64,000 bases of DNA, taken from assembly GCA_910575755.1 (NCBI GenBank), contig CAJTFO010000002.1, forward strand, positions 62,001 through 126,000, read 5' to 3'. The notes beneath the pieces are model-generated. The model was not told the DNA's origin and made no database searches. It worked only from the letters and a program-made list of their open reading frames with translations. This document shows positions 52,735 to 61,423 of the stretch, piece by piece (positions within the stretch are counted from its first letter, which is position 1; the number at the start of each line of letters is the position of its first letter). This DNA is from Desulfovibrionaceae bacterium. Its GTDB lineage: Bacteria > Desulfobacterota > Desulfovibrionia > Desulfovibrionales > Desulfovibrionaceae. The position numbers and the translations under genes were made by a program.

Positions 52735-53981
52735 AGCGTCAGCAATTCCCTGCCGTCAGTGTGAAAGAGATGCAGAACCACGCGGCGGCCCGCAAATTTT
52801 CGCGCCGTGCGGGCTGCCTGCCGGGCCACGGCGGTCAGCGCGTCCTGGCCGGCGGGATCGGCCAGCAGCAGTTCCAGCGCGTGCGCGGCGGTCACGCAGG
52901 CGGCTACGGCTGGCGCGCGGGCCACGCCCGCATTTTGACAGAGTTGCGCCAGGGCGGCCATATCCAGCTCGGCGTCGCGGGCATGGGTATACGCGTGCCC
53001 CTGGGCCAGCTTGACGAGTTTGCCGAAAAAACATCCCCAGATCAGCCTGTCAAACGGTAATGACCCGGCTTCACGCAACGAGAACCGCGCAAAATCGGCG
53101 ACCTGCACGAAAGCCTGGGGCGCAAGCTCGGGATAGCGGGCCATGAGCAGTCTTTCCGAGCGCCGCCCGGTGGAGAGGCAGACCGCCCGGCAGCCTGTGG
53201 CCAGGGCCACGTTGAGCCCCTGTGCGATGGTGGCCCGCCAGGCCGCGTGACTGTACGGGCGCACCGTGCCCTGGGTGCCCAGAATGGAGATGCCGCCCAC
53301 AATGCCCAGACGCGGATTGAACGTGCGCCTGGCCATGTCCGCGCCGCGCGGCACGCTGATGATGACGGTCAGGGGCGGGCAGGGCGCGCCAAGGGCGGCC
53401 TGCCGCGCCGCCTCGCGCCCCAGGGCGAAACGGATCTGCTCTTGCGGTACGGGATTGATGGCCGCCGCGCCCACGGGCAGAGGCAGGCCGGGCAGGGTGA
53501 CGCGGCCCACGCCGGGGCCGCCCTCAATGCGCGTGAAATCCTCATCTTCCGGCGGCAGGGGATGCGTCGGGCTGTTGCGCAGCACGACGCTGGCCGTGAT
53601 CAGCGCGCCTGAGGTGGCGTCCGGATCGTCGCCGCCGTCCTTGAGTATGGAGGCATGCGCCGCCCTGAACGCGCCGCGTTCATCGGGGCCGGGCGCGCGG
53701 TTCAGCCTCAAGTGCGCCTCAAGTTCCGGGAGCGGCTTTTCCAGCAGTTCCGGGGCAAGGCCCGCAGCGCAATGCGCCACGGACAGTACGCGCCAGTCCC
53801 TGGCGCAACGACCGGAAAAGGCGTCTTCTCCGCCCGCGGGCATGAAAGGCGGCAAAGGCACATGCACGCTTTGGGGCGCGTGGCCTGTGCGCAGCAGGAT
53901 CAGGGCGGCCAGGGCCGCGCCCGCGGCGGCCGTGCCTGTGGTGAAGCCTTCGCGCAGGGGTGGCGTCGCGACCCGGCTCAC
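52731..53981 (-). CDS. cbiD: Cobalt-precorrin-5B C1-methyltransferase CbiD
   Basis: 416 residues. Opens LREGFTTGTAAAGAALAAL, a CbiD hallmark. Later blocks are GPGVGRVTLPGLPLPVGAAAINPVPQEQI, VISVPRGADMARRTFNPRLGIVGGISILGTQGTV and the DLIWGCFFGKLVKLAQGHAYTHARDAELD-like segment. Specific to the anaerobic cobalamin route. It starts with GTG at 53981, overlapping the previous stop by 4 bases (GTGA), and its stop overlaps the next start, so the operon is tightly coupled. Confidence 0.95.
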   Translation of the reverse strand: MSRVATPPLREGFTTGTAAAGAALAALILLRTGHAPQSVHVPLPPFMPAGGEDAFSGRCARDWRVLSVAHCAAGLAPELLEKPLPELEAHLRLNRAPGPDERGAFRAAHASILKDGGDDPDATSGALITASVVLRNSPTHPLPPEDEDFTRIEGGPGVGRVTLPGLPLPVGAAAINPVPQEQIRFALGREAARQAALGAPCPPLTVIISVPRGADMARRTFNPRLGIVGGISILGTQGTVRPYSHAAWRATIAQGLNVALATGCRAVCLSTGRRSERLLMARYPELAPQAFVQVADFARFSLREAGSLPFDRLIWGCFFGKLVKLAQGHAYTHARDAELDMAALAQLCQNAGVARAPAVAACVTAAHALELLLADPAGQDALTAVARQAARTARKFAGRRVVLHLFHTDGRELLTL

Positions 53982-54847
53982 GTCGCGTCGTCAGGCAGCC
54001 AGACCTGCCCCCGCGCCACCAGGGAAACCGGGCCGTCCACAGCGGCCAGAGCTTCCCCGCCCTCGCTGAACAGGCGCACATCCAGCGCCGAACCGCCGGG
54101 TTGCAGAATGGAAAAATCACGCCGCCCGCCCGCGCGGGACAGGCTGAGGGCCAGGGCCAGCGCGCCGGAACCGCAGGCGCTTTCCAGGCAGGTGGTCTGC
54201 GCGTCGCGCACATGCACCAGCGGCAGCATGTCCAACTGCCCCTGACATTCGCGCCACCAGATGACCCCCACGGCCGCTTCCCCGTCAAGGCCCAATTGCT
54301 GGCGCAGCAGGGCCGCCGCCGTTTCGAAGTCTTCGGGGAAGGGGTGCAGCGCGGCGTTGAGCAAGACATGAGTGATTCCCGGCAGGCGCGCCAGAGTCAT
54401 GCCCTCGTCCAGAGACTGCACGGGGCAGGCCGGCAGACGCAGCGCGGCTTCCACCCGCCAGTGGGGAGAATCGCCGCGTACGCTCAGGCGTACCGGACTC
54501 TGCCAGCCGGAGACCCGCACCTCATAGTGGTATTCTTTTGCAGGGCCGGCGCCGCACGCGCTCACGGCCAGGCCCTCCAGGGCAGCCTGGCGCGGGCCGC
54601 GCGCGTTTTCGCTGAAGGCCAACAGCGCGCCGAAAGCACGGCTGGCGTTAACGCAGAATTCGCCCCCGGCCATGCGCAGGCGGCGTTGCTGCGGATCCAC
54701 AAAGCCGGCCTGTTCGCCGCCCAGATGCTGGGGATCCAGAGTCAGACGCGCCAGGCGCGCCTGTTCGGCGGCGCTTCTGCCCTCCAGCGGGAAGAAAAGC
54801 GTGGTGTTGCCGCCGGGGCTCCATTTGGAAAAGGTCAATGCGGGCAT
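53978..54847 (-). CDS. Diaminopimelate-epimerase-like protein, first gene of the cobalamin operon
   Basis: 289 residues. Cofactor-independent epimerase fold of the DapF/PhzF/CntK type. The two halves each supply a Cys: C65 in RMAGGEFCVNASRAFG and C225 in ESACGSGALALAL, matching the two-base mechanism. The first motif differs from the DapF form (CGNG-R) and is closer in feel to amino-acid racemases such as CntK (histidine racemase of staphylopine synthesis), though that is from memory. It overlaps cbiD by 4 bases, so it is co-expressed with corrin-ring genes. AAAGGA lies seven bases before the ATG. A canonical DapF would probably be elsewhere. The substrate is unknown. Confidence 0.7.
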   Translation of the reverse strand: MPALTFSKWSPGGNTTLFFPLEGRSAAEQARLARLTLDPQHLGGEQAGFVDPQQRRLRMAGGEFCVNASRAFGALLAFSENARGPRQAALEGLAVSACGAGPAKEYHYEVRVSGWQSPVRLSVRGDSPHWRVEAALRLPACPVQSLDEGMTLARLPGITHVLLNAALHPFPEDFETAAALLRQQLGLDGEAAVGVIWWRECQGQLDMLPLVHVRDAQTTCLESACGSGALALALSLSRAGGRRDFSILQPGGSALDVRLFSEGGEALAAVDGPVSLVARGQVWLPDDAT

Positions 54848-55145
54848 GGGTGTATCCTTTGGCTGCCTGAAAAAGTATGCCTGAGCCTCGCGTTACTGTC
54901 CAGCATGACGGGTGTTTGTAACGTCCGGCCTGTGGTTGTCGCGTCTTTTGGACTGCCGCGCGCCCGGAAGGGCGCGGAATTGCCCAATTATAGCTTGCGG
55001 TTTTTTCCGAACATGGTTATTGAAAAAACAGTTGCCGTCTCCCCGCCCGTGCGGCGGCTGGCCGGCAATATTGGCGGGCAAACCGTGACTTACTGTGTTG
55101 ACGGTGATCCAGCAACACAAAAACAACGTCTTTATGGGAGGCATC
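54848..55145. promoter_or_regulatory. Divergent spacer of the cobalamin operon and the VWA-OmpA gene
   Basis: 298 bp with a CGCGCCCGGAAGGGCGCG-type small hairpin near 54960. I looked for a cobalamin riboswitch on the minus strand and did not find the B12 box. Confidence 0.4.
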
Positions 55146-56144
55146 ATGAAATCAATTCGTCTTCTTGTTCTCTCAGCCGCTCTGGTGCTGAGTTATGCCG
55201 TGGCGGCCGTGGCCGCCGCGCCGGCCTGCAACAAAAAAATCGAAAGCTTCGATTTTGTTGTGGACTATTCCGGGTCGATGATGATGCAGAACAAGCAGCT
55301 TCAGCAGGATAAAATCATTGTGGCCAAAAATGTGCTGCAGCGCGTGAACGCGGCCATTCCGGCCCTGGATTACAATGGCGGTCTGCACACCATTTCGCCC
55401 AACGGCGTCATTCTCGCCCAGGGTCCGTGGGATCGCGCCGCCATGAGCGCCGGCATCAACAAGCTGCGTTCCGGCTTCCAGATCTTCGGTCGCATGACCA
55501 GCATGGGCAACGGCCTGCAGACCTATGAACCCTTCCTCTCCAGCATGAAGCGCGACGCCGCTGTCATTCTGGTGACCGACGGCGACAACAACCGCGGTTC
55601 CGATGTGGTGGAAGTTGCCCGTCAGCTGTATGCCAGCCAGCGCAATCTGGTCATTCACATCATCTCTTTTGCCGACACCCCTCATGGTGAAGCCGTTGTC
55701 AAGCAGATCGCCGGCATGAACCCCGGTTCCGTTGTGGTGCGCGGCGAAGAGCTGGCTACCAGCGATGCCGCCGTTGAGCGCTTCGTGCTGGCCGTGTTCT
55801 GTCAGGATGAGGACGTGATCGTGCTGCGCGGCGTGCATTTCGCCTTTGATTCCTATGCTCTTGACGGCAAGGCCATGGGCATCCTGAACGAAGCCGCCGG
55901 CCTGATCAAGGCCAATCCCAACAAGCGCGTTATCTTCAACGGCTGGACCGACTATATCGGTTCCGACGCCTACAACAAGGTTCTGTCGCAGAACCGCGCC
56001 AACGCCGTGAAGAACTACCTGACCAAGCAGGGCGTCCCGGCCAGCCGGATGACCGCCATTGGCCGCGGCAAGTCCTACAAGTATGACAACAAGACCGAAG
56101 AAGGCCGTTACATGAACCGTCGCACCGAGATCTCCTTCGACTAA
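55146..56144 (+). CDS. Periplasmic VWA-OmpA fusion protein
   Basis: 332 residues. Sec signal peptide (about 1-26). A von Willebrand A domain (about 34-215) carries a MIDAS motif DYSGSMM and a second metal-site Asp in ILVTDGDNN. A C-terminal OmpA domain (about 230-330) begins VHFAFDSYALDGKAMG, with SQNRANAVKNYLTKQGVPASRMTAIGRGK, the peptidoglycan-binding core. The VWA part should bind a partner through a metal ion while OmpA anchors to the cell wall. ATG at 55146 with GGGAGG. The lipoprotein gene follows after a strong hairpin. Confidence 0.88.
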   Translation: MKSIRLLVLSAALVLSYAVAAVAAAPACNKKIESFDFVVDYSGSMMMQNKQLQQDKIIVAKNVLQRVNAAIPALDYNGGLHTISPNGVILAQGPWDRAAMSAGINKLRSGFQIFGRMTSMGNGLQTYEPFLSSMKRDAAVILVTDGDNNRGSDVVEVARQLYASQRNLVIHIISFADTPHGEAVVKQIAGMNPGSVVVRGEELATSDAAVERFVLAVFCQDEDVIVLRGVHFAFDSYALDGKAMGILNEAAGLIKANPNKRVIFNGWTDYIGSDAYNKVLSQNRANAVKNYLTKQGVPASRMTAIGRGKSYKYDNKTEEGRYMNRRTEISFD

Positions 56145-56173
56145 CGGGAATCCTGTGGCGTAATCGCAGAAAA

Positions 56174-56203
56174 AAAGCCGGGCGGCGTTTGCCGCCCGGC
56201 TTT
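56174..56203 (+). terminator. Terminator between VWA-OmpA and lipoprotein genes
   Basis: A 13-bp perfect stem (56174-56186 and 56191-56203) around GTTT, ending in TTT; only 20 bases before the next start, so some read-through is likely. Confidence 0.75.
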
Positions 56204-56222
56204 GATTGTGAGGTATGTTTCC

Positions 56223-56801
56223 ATGCGAATTTTTCTGGCTCTTATTCTGACCCTGGGGCTTGCGACCGGCGGCTGCGCCTGGTTCAGCGGCGACGACAGT
56301 TCCGACACGCAAATGCCTGCCGCGCAGCCGGAAGATCAGGCCGCTGCCGCCGCTGCAGCGCCTGAGCCGGCCCCGGCCAAGACGACCCCCGCCAAGGGCA
56401 AGTCCACGGCCAAGGCTGAAAAGGCAGCGTCCCAGAAGCGCGGCAAAGCTTCCAAGGGCCCCAAATCTGAAGCTGAAATCAGTGCCGAGCTGAATACTGT
56501 GGGCCACAAGCTGGCGGCTCAGGCCGCGCGCACTGTCATGCCTTCCAAAGCCAGCAAGGAAGTGCGCAAGGACGGCAAGGGCTATGTGGCGACGTATGTG
56601 GAAGTGGACGCCACAAACCTGACCACGGAGCTGCGGCCCGGCGCCAAGGGGCAATATGTGGGCTTTATCCGCTACCAGGAAAAAGTGTATGAATGTCGCG
56701 GCGCCAGCAAAAAGGCAGCCCTTTCCGCTCCCTGCGAACAGGTGCGCGCGCGTCGCCTCAATGAGCTGATCCGCTACGACGGCAAGGCCTGGCAGTTTTA
56801 G
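56223..56801 (+). CDS. Putative lipoprotein, 192 aa
   Basis: Signal sequence with a lipobox-like LATGGC (Cys about 18), then an Ala/Pro/Lys-rich flexible segment (about 20-85) and a small C-terminal domain (about 90-190) with RKDGKGYVATYVEVDATNLTTELRPG. Basic overall. No family recognised; the linker suits reaching through the cell wall from the inner or outer membrane. Follows the VWA-OmpA gene with a terminator between them and could be an interaction partner. Confidence 0.65.
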   Translation: MRIFLALILTLGLATGGCAWFSGDDSSDTQMPAAQPEDQAAAAAAAPEPAPAKTTPAKGKSTAKAEKAASQKRGKASKGPKSEAEISAELNTVGHKLAAQAARTVMPSKASKEVRKDGKGYVATYVEVDATNLTTELRPGAKGQYVGFIRYQEKVYECRGASKKAALSAPCEQVRARRLNELIRYDGKAWQF

Positions 56802-56892
56802 CTGCAAGCCGTCTGCGTTTGCGTCTGCACGTCGGCAAAGCCGCAGCCTGCTCCTGATTCACGGAGCGCGCGGCTTTTGCGGCGGCATTCTG

Positions 56893-56917
56893 AAAAGCGG
56901 GGTTTTGCCCCGCTTTT
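56893..56917. terminator. Bidirectional terminator between convergent genes
   Basis: AAAAGCGGGG (56893-56902), TTTTG, CCCCGCTTTT (56908-56917). A- and T-rich ends suit both directions. Confidence 0.8.
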
Positions 56918-56950
56918 CCCATATCCGGCGTGAACACGGCGAGGAGGAGT

Positions 56951-57508
56951 TCAGGCGTCAGCGGCGCGCAGATCCTGGGGCAGATGCCTGACAATCCATT
57001 GGGCGCATTCACGCGGACTTTTATTCTGGGCATGGCAGCGCAGGCCGGCCCAGGCTGCGTACAGCGCCTCCCGTTCATGGAAGATGTCGGCCAGGGTCTG
57101 CCCCGGCGCAATGGCCAGCCCGCGCTGAGGATTGCGGGCAACGCGTTCTTCGATCACAGCCAGCGGAACGTCCAGATGGACGATTGGACCCAGGGCGGCC
57201 AGATGGCGCATGGCCTCCTCGCGGTAAACCACGCTGCCGCCGGTGCCGATAACGGTGCGGTTGGCCTTGATGGCGCGGATCACGCCGCACTCCGTGTCCA
57301 GAAAGGCTTCCTTGCCCAGCGCGTCGGTCAGATTCTGAAGGCGCGCGCCGTAGAGGGCTTCAATCAGGTGATCACTGTCCAGAAAGGCCCAGCCCAGTTC
57401 ACGCGCCAGCGCGCTTCCCACAGTGGATTTGCCCGCTCCGGCCATGCCAATGAGGATGATGCAGGGGGCCGGCCGCGCCGGGGCCGCGACAAGATCGGGC
57501 GAGGGCAT
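56951..57508 (-). CDS. aroK: Shikimate kinase
   Basis: Phosphorylates shikimate in aromatic amino acid synthesis. 185 residues from the ATG at 57508, preceded by AAGGAGGAG; an ATG at 57532 has no such site. P-loop GMAGAGKSTVGSALA, DSDHLIE with the shikimate-binding Asp, the VIGTGGSVVYREEAM block (GGG-like loop), a lid region around residues 115-125 and the adenine-side R-P-like ending. The lid reads NPQRGLAI rather than the usual RP.L, a modest deviation. Confidence 0.85.
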   Translation of the reverse strand: MPSPDLVAAPARPAPCIILIGMAGAGKSTVGSALARELGWAFLDSDHLIEALYGARLQNLTDALGKEAFLDTECGVIRAIKANRTVIGTGGSVVYREEAMRHLAALGPIVHLDVPLAVIEERVARNPQRGLAIAPGQTLADIFHEREALYAAWAGLRCHAQNKSPRECAQWIVRHLPQDLRAADA

Positions 57509-57780
57509 ATCTCCTCCTTGACTGCGATTCATTTTCAGCCGGGCCGCACTCTGTGGCTCACTGGCCGAAAACGGCTCCCGGCGCGGTTAAAGAGTTTGTC
57601 GAGCCGCGTCAGGCTCACGGCTGAATGAAATCACTTCCATGAGCATGAGCGTCCGAGAGCTTGCCCAAGCCGGGCGTGACTGTCAAGAAGGGGCAGAGGG
57701 CGCAGTCGCTGAAAGCGGCATGGTTTTCCTGGAGAATCAGAGCATTGTTATTGTAAAAACGGCTCGGGAGCAGCCTGCCC

Positions 57781-57807
57781 TAAAGTCGCGCATGCGCCGG
57801 CCGATAA
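57781..57807 (+). promoter_or_regulatory. Sigma-28 (FliA) promoter, near-consensus
   Basis: TAAAGTCG, eleven bases, GCCGATAA. The -10 box is perfect and the -35 differs only in the last two bases; spacing is exact. It lies 20 bases before the start codon of the downstream secreted protein. Confidence 0.8.
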
Positions 57808-57827
57808 GTTCGGTAGAGGTGTACTTC

Positions 57828-58484
57828 ATGCGCATGTTTATCATACCGTTTGTTTTTCTGTGTCTGGCCGCGCCGGTTCACGCCGCGGAATCACGTTCTC
57901 TTCCGCTTGCCGGCGCACAGGGGCATGCCGCCGGAGCGGCGGCGCCGCTGGTGAGCGCGCCCATGATGGGCGCTCCCGCCGCGCCTCTGCCGCCGCATTT
58001 GCCCGTGCTGACTCCTTCGGGCGGGGTCAATCTTGATGAAGCCTGGGTTCGGGACGGCGGAGCGCGTCTGTACTGGAACACACTGGTGATCCCGCGTCAG
58101 ATTCGCATGGGCGGCGCGCGCTTTGCGGATCCGGCGGCTGTGCCGCAGCTGCTTCCGCAGGATGAGAAGAGGGCCCGGCCCGCGCGCAGATACAGCCGGA
58201 GCAGAGTTGTCGCCCCTGCGGAAAAACAGAAAAACCTGCCGCGAACGCCGCCTGCCGGAGCCGCCTCCACCGCGCTCAGGCCGCCTGTGGCCGCTGCCGC
58301 CGCAAATCAGTCCGGGGCGGGGCGTGACAGGGCCGCGCCGGAGACATCCCGCGCGGGCGACAAGGCTGCGGCGCAACAGTCCGCCCCCTATGGCGGAACC
58401 GTTTCCACAGCGCCTCCGCCCATACCCCTGCCGCCCCTGCCGATGGCCCCGACCTCCCCCAAAGCCCCGGTGACGCCCCGGTAA
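57828..58484 (+). CDS. Pro/Ala-rich secreted protein, probably FliA-dependent
   Basis: 218 residues with a clear signal peptide (MRMFIIPFVFLCLAAPVHAA, about 1-20). The mature chain is low complexity, rich in Ala, Pro, Arg; one ordered stretch (about 65-100) reads NLDEAWVRDGGARLYWNTLVIPRQIRMGG. The C-terminus is Pro-rich. No family recognised. A near-perfect FliA promoter drives it, so it belongs with late flagellar or chemotaxis genes and may act in the periplasm near the flagellum or be exported. Ribosome site is weak (AGAGGTG region). Confidence 0.65.
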   Translation: MRMFIIPFVFLCLAAPVHAAESRSLPLAGAQGHAAGAAAPLVSAPMMGAPAAPLPPHLPVLTPSGGVNLDEAWVRDGGARLYWNTLVIPRQIRMGGARFADPAAVPQLLPQDEKRARPARRYSRSRVVAPAEKQKNLPRTPPAGAASTALRPPVAAAAANQSGAGRDRAAPETSRAGDKAAAQQSAPYGGTVSTAPPPIPLPPLPMAPTSPKAPVTPR

Positions 58485-58759
58485 TCCGGCATTTTTGCCT
58501 GGACAGCGCGCAGTCAGCCGCGAAAGCCCGCAGCCGTCCCGCGCGTCGCGCTTGACGGGGCGGCGGCAGCCGTGTATGTAGCTTCTTCCATCTATTTTAC
58601 ATTCAGGGCGAGGCTGTTTTGCCGCTGTGGCGCATGGCCGCGCAACAGAGGCAAAACGGGCAAGCCCACAACGTCCGCCCCTGTTCCGGACCGACGGTCA
58701 GGGGCGTTCGGCGCGCCGCAACGGCGAGTGTGACGCATAAAAAGAAAAGGGAGCAGAAC

Positions 58760-58894
58760 ATGAAAAGAACATATCAGCCCAGCAAAATCAGAAGAGCCCG
58801 CACCCACGGTTTCCGCGCCCGTATGGCCACGCCCAGCGGTCGCGCCATTCTGCGCCGGCGTCGCGCCAAGGGGCGCAAGCGTCTGAGCGCCTGA
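58760..58894 (+). CDS. rpmH: 50S ribosomal protein L34
   Basis: 44 residues, normal length: [19 protein letters not shown] followed by the [24 protein letters not shown] end. Basic, assembles late into the large subunit. AAGGGAG precedes the ATG. First of the conserved rpmH-rnpA-yidD-yidC-jag-mnmE order, which often lies near the chromosome origin. Confidence 0.97.
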   Translation: MKRTYQPSKIRRARTHGFRARMATPSGRAILRRRRAKGRKRLSA

Positions 58895-58934
58895 GTCGGG
58901 GCGTGAGCGTCCTTGCCGCACGCCGGGGGTTTTG

Positions 58935-59318
58935 GTGTCGCGTCTGAGCTTTCCACGGCATGTCCGTGTTCGTCGCAGGGCGGAATTTGCCGCCTGCTAT
59001 GAGCACGGCAGGCGTTACCATACAGAGCATTTCCTCCTTTTTGTGCTTCCGCGAGAGAGCGCCGGCGAGTTGACGCGCACGGGCATGGCTGTTTCCCGCA
59101 AAGTGGGCAATGCGGTGGTTCGTAATCGCATAAAACGTCTGCTGCGTGAATTTTTTCGCCTGCATTCCGATCTCCTGCCAGTCCATGCCGATCTGGTGGC
59201 TGTGGCCAAACGGCATGCCGGCGGAGATGCGCTGGATCTCCACCGGGTGAGCGCCGAGTTTTTGCCGCTGCTGCGGCGTATGGTTCGACCCCGGCGGACG
59301 GCTGCGGCATGCGATTGA
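58935..59318 (+). CDS. rnpA: Ribonuclease P protein component
   Basis: 127 residues from a GTG at 58935, five bases after GGGGG (a TTG one codon earlier is possible). Binds RNase P RNA and helps tRNA 5' maturation. Shows the RNR motif RNRIKRLLREFFR and the opening RLSFPRHVRVRRRAEF. Lies between rpmH and yidD. Confidence 0.93.
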   Translation: MSRLSFPRHVRVRRRAEFAACYEHGRRYHTEHFLLFVLPRESAGELTRTGMAVSRKVGNAVVRNRIKRLLREFFRLHSDLLPVHADLVAVAKRHAGGDALDLHRVSAEFLPLLRRMVRPRRTAAACD

Positions 59319-59430
59319 ACCGAAAACGTCCCATGAGTAGCGTCGGCGCTGAGACGGCGGGTTTATGGGCGGGCGTCCTGCCGGGCGACGCCGGGGCCTT
59401 GCCGCGTGTGACGGTTCAGGGTGGGGTGTG

Positions 59431-59694
59431 ATGAAAATGCTGCTGCGCTGTCTTTGCGTTGTTCCCATACGCGTCTATCAGCGCTGCATTTCGCCCGTGC
59501 TGCCCCCTGCCTGCCGTTTTTATCCCACCTGTTCCGCCTATGCCGTGGAGGCCATTTTGCGCCACGGCATACTGCGCGGCGGCTGGCTGACGTTGCGACG
59601 TCTGGCCCGCTGCCACCCCTGGGGCGGTTCGGGCTATGATCCAGTTCCACCACCACGGCGTCGCCGCGGCGTCCCGCCTCTGTCTCAGGAGTGA
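59431..59694 (+). CDS. yidD: Membrane protein insertion efficiency factor YidD
   Basis: 87 residues from the ATG at 59431. [54 protein letters not shown] are family marks. A small amphipathic inner-membrane factor that assists YidC. Stops 8 bases before the yidC start; AGGAG near 59686 overlaps its end and may serve yidC. Confidence 0.93.
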   Translation: MKMLLRCLCVVPIRVYQRCISPVLPPACRFYPTCSAYAVEAILRHGILRGGWLTLRRLARCHPWGGSGYDPVPPPRRRRGVPPLSQE

Positions 59695-59702
59695 GCGTCC
59701 CC

Positions 59703-61358
59703 ATGCAAGATAGCAAAAATCTGATTCTGGCCATTGTGTTGTGTTTAGGGATTCTTTTCGGCTGGGGCTACCTTGCCCAATACATGGGTTGGGTGCAGCA
59801 GCCTGATCCGGCGGTGGTGGCGCAGCAGCAGGAGGCCGCCCGCCAGGAGGCGGCCAGGGCGGAACAGCGCAGGCAGGAGGCCGCTCAGGCAGCCACGCTG
59901 CCCGCCTTCACTCCGGCTCCGGGACGCGATCTGACTGTGGATTCCCCGCTGTATGAAGCGGTTTTTTATACCGGCGGCGGCCCGTTGCGTTCCTTCAAGC
60001 TCAAGAAATTTCACAGCGGCCTCGCGCCCGATTCGCCCCTGGTCAACATGGTGGACGAGCGCACCGCCGCCGTGGCCCCGCTGGGGCTGGTGATCAACAG
60101 CCAGCCCTCCTGGAGCACAGGCCAGTGGTCGCTTGACGGCGACCAGCGGGGGCTGAGGCTGAGCGCCGGGCAGGAAGCCTCCCTGCGCCTCGTGGGTATG
60201 GTGGACAATCTGCGCGTGGTCCGCGAACTGACCTTCAGAGCGGATTCCTATCTCATCAGGGAAAAGATCCGCCTCATCAATACCGGCGAGCAGCCGCGCA
60301 GCGCGCGTGTGAGCTATACCGTGGCTTCCGACGCGGGCAACGCGTCCGGCGGGCAGTACGATTCCATGCGCGTGGCCTGGGACAATGACGGCAGTCTTTC
60401 CGAGGAATCCTCGGGCAAAACCCTGGAAAGCACGGGCGTGCAGGTGACGGGCAAAATCTACTGGGCGGGCGCCATGAGCACGTATTTTCTGGCCGCTGTG
60501 CTGCCCGGCGATGTCAATAACGTCACGGTCAAGGGCCTGTTGCAGAAAACCGTCTACCGCGCCGCCGTGGAAGAGCCTGAAAGCATGCTCGCGCCGGGGC
60601 AGGAGAAGGTGCTGACGGTTTCCTACTGGCTGGGCCCCAAGGAACGCGAGCAGCTGGCGGCCGTATCCGATCAGCTGGCCAGGAGCATTGATCTGGGCAT
60701 GTTCAGCGTCATTGCCAAGGGGTTGCTCTGGCTGCTGGAATTCTTCCACTCCTATGTGCATAACTGGGGTGTGGCCATCATTCTGCTGACCGTGGTCATC
60801 AAGGCCGTGTTCTGGCCCCTGACGGCCAAGAGCTACGCCTCCATGGAGCAGATGAAGAAGCTTCAGCCCATGATGATGGCCCTGCGGGAAAAGTACAAGG
60901 ACAACAAGGAGCTCATGAACAAGGAAGTCATGGCCCTGTACAGGACTTACGGCGTCAATCCGGCCAGCGGCTGCGTGCCCATTCTCATTCAGCTGCCGGT
61001 CTTTTTCGGTCTGTACCAGGCTTTGCTTACCTCCATTGAGCTCAGGCATGCGCCTTTCATCACCTATCTGCCTTTTACGGATACGCTCTGGCTGGCTGAC
61101 CTTTCGGCCAAGGATCCCTTTTACATCACGCCCATCATCATGGGCCTGACCATGTTTTTGCAGCAGCGCATGAGCCCGCCCGCCACGGACCCCACCCAGC
61201 AGAAGATCATGATGTTTTTGCCGCTGATCTTTACGGTGCTCTTTCTGGGCTTTCCCGCGGGTCTCGTCATCTACTGGCTGGTCAACAACATTCTTTCCAT
61301 TTTCCAGCAGTGGCTGATGATGCGTAAAAACAAGGGCAAAGCGCGCGCCGCGGGCTAG
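59703..61358 (+). CDS. yidC: Membrane protein insertase YidC
   Basis: 551 residues. N-terminal membrane anchor (about 5-25), a large periplasmic domain (about 55-345, beta-sandwich), then the conserved insertase core of five helices from about residue 355 (LLEFFHSYVHNWGVAIILLTVVIKAVFWPL, SGCVPILIQLPVFFGLYQAL) and a basic tail. Inserts and folds inner-membrane proteins. The ATG at 59703 is used; a GTG at 59691 overlaps the ribosome site. Confidence 0.96.
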   Translation: MQDSKNLILAIVLCLGILFGWGYLAQYMGWVQQPDPAVVAQQQEAARQEAARAEQRRQEAAQAATLPAFTPAPGRDLTVDSPLYEAVFYTGGGPLRSFKLKKFHSGLAPDSPLVNMVDERTAAVAPLGLVINSQPSWSTGQWSLDGDQRGLRLSAGQEASLRLVGMVDNLRVVRELTFRADSYLIREKIRLINTGEQPRSARVSYTVASDAGNASGGQYDSMRVAWDNDGSLSEESSGKTLESTGVQVTGKIYWAGAMSTYFLAAVLPGDVNNVTVKGLLQKTVYRAAVEEPESMLAPGQEKVLTVSYWLGPKEREQLAAVSDQLARSIDLGMFSVIAKGLLWLLEFFHSYVHNWGVAIILLTVVIKAVFWPLTAKSYASMEQMKKLQPMMMALREKYKDNKELMNKEVMALYRTYGVNPASGCVPILIQLPVFFGLYQALLTSIELRHAPFITYLPFTDTLWLADLSAKDPFYITPIIMGLTMFLQQRMSPPATDPTQQKIMMFLPLIFTVLFLGFPAGLVIYWLVNNILSIFQQWLMMRKNKGKARAAG

Positions 61359-61423
61359 GCGGATTCGCTGGCCGCGCCGGTTCCGCGCCGGCCCCGTTGT
61401 GTCGTTGCCTGAGTGAGGTTTGT

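Noticed and set aside
54848-55145. Cobalamin riboswitch upstream of the cbi operon
   Set aside because: No B12 box or matching core was found on the minus strand.
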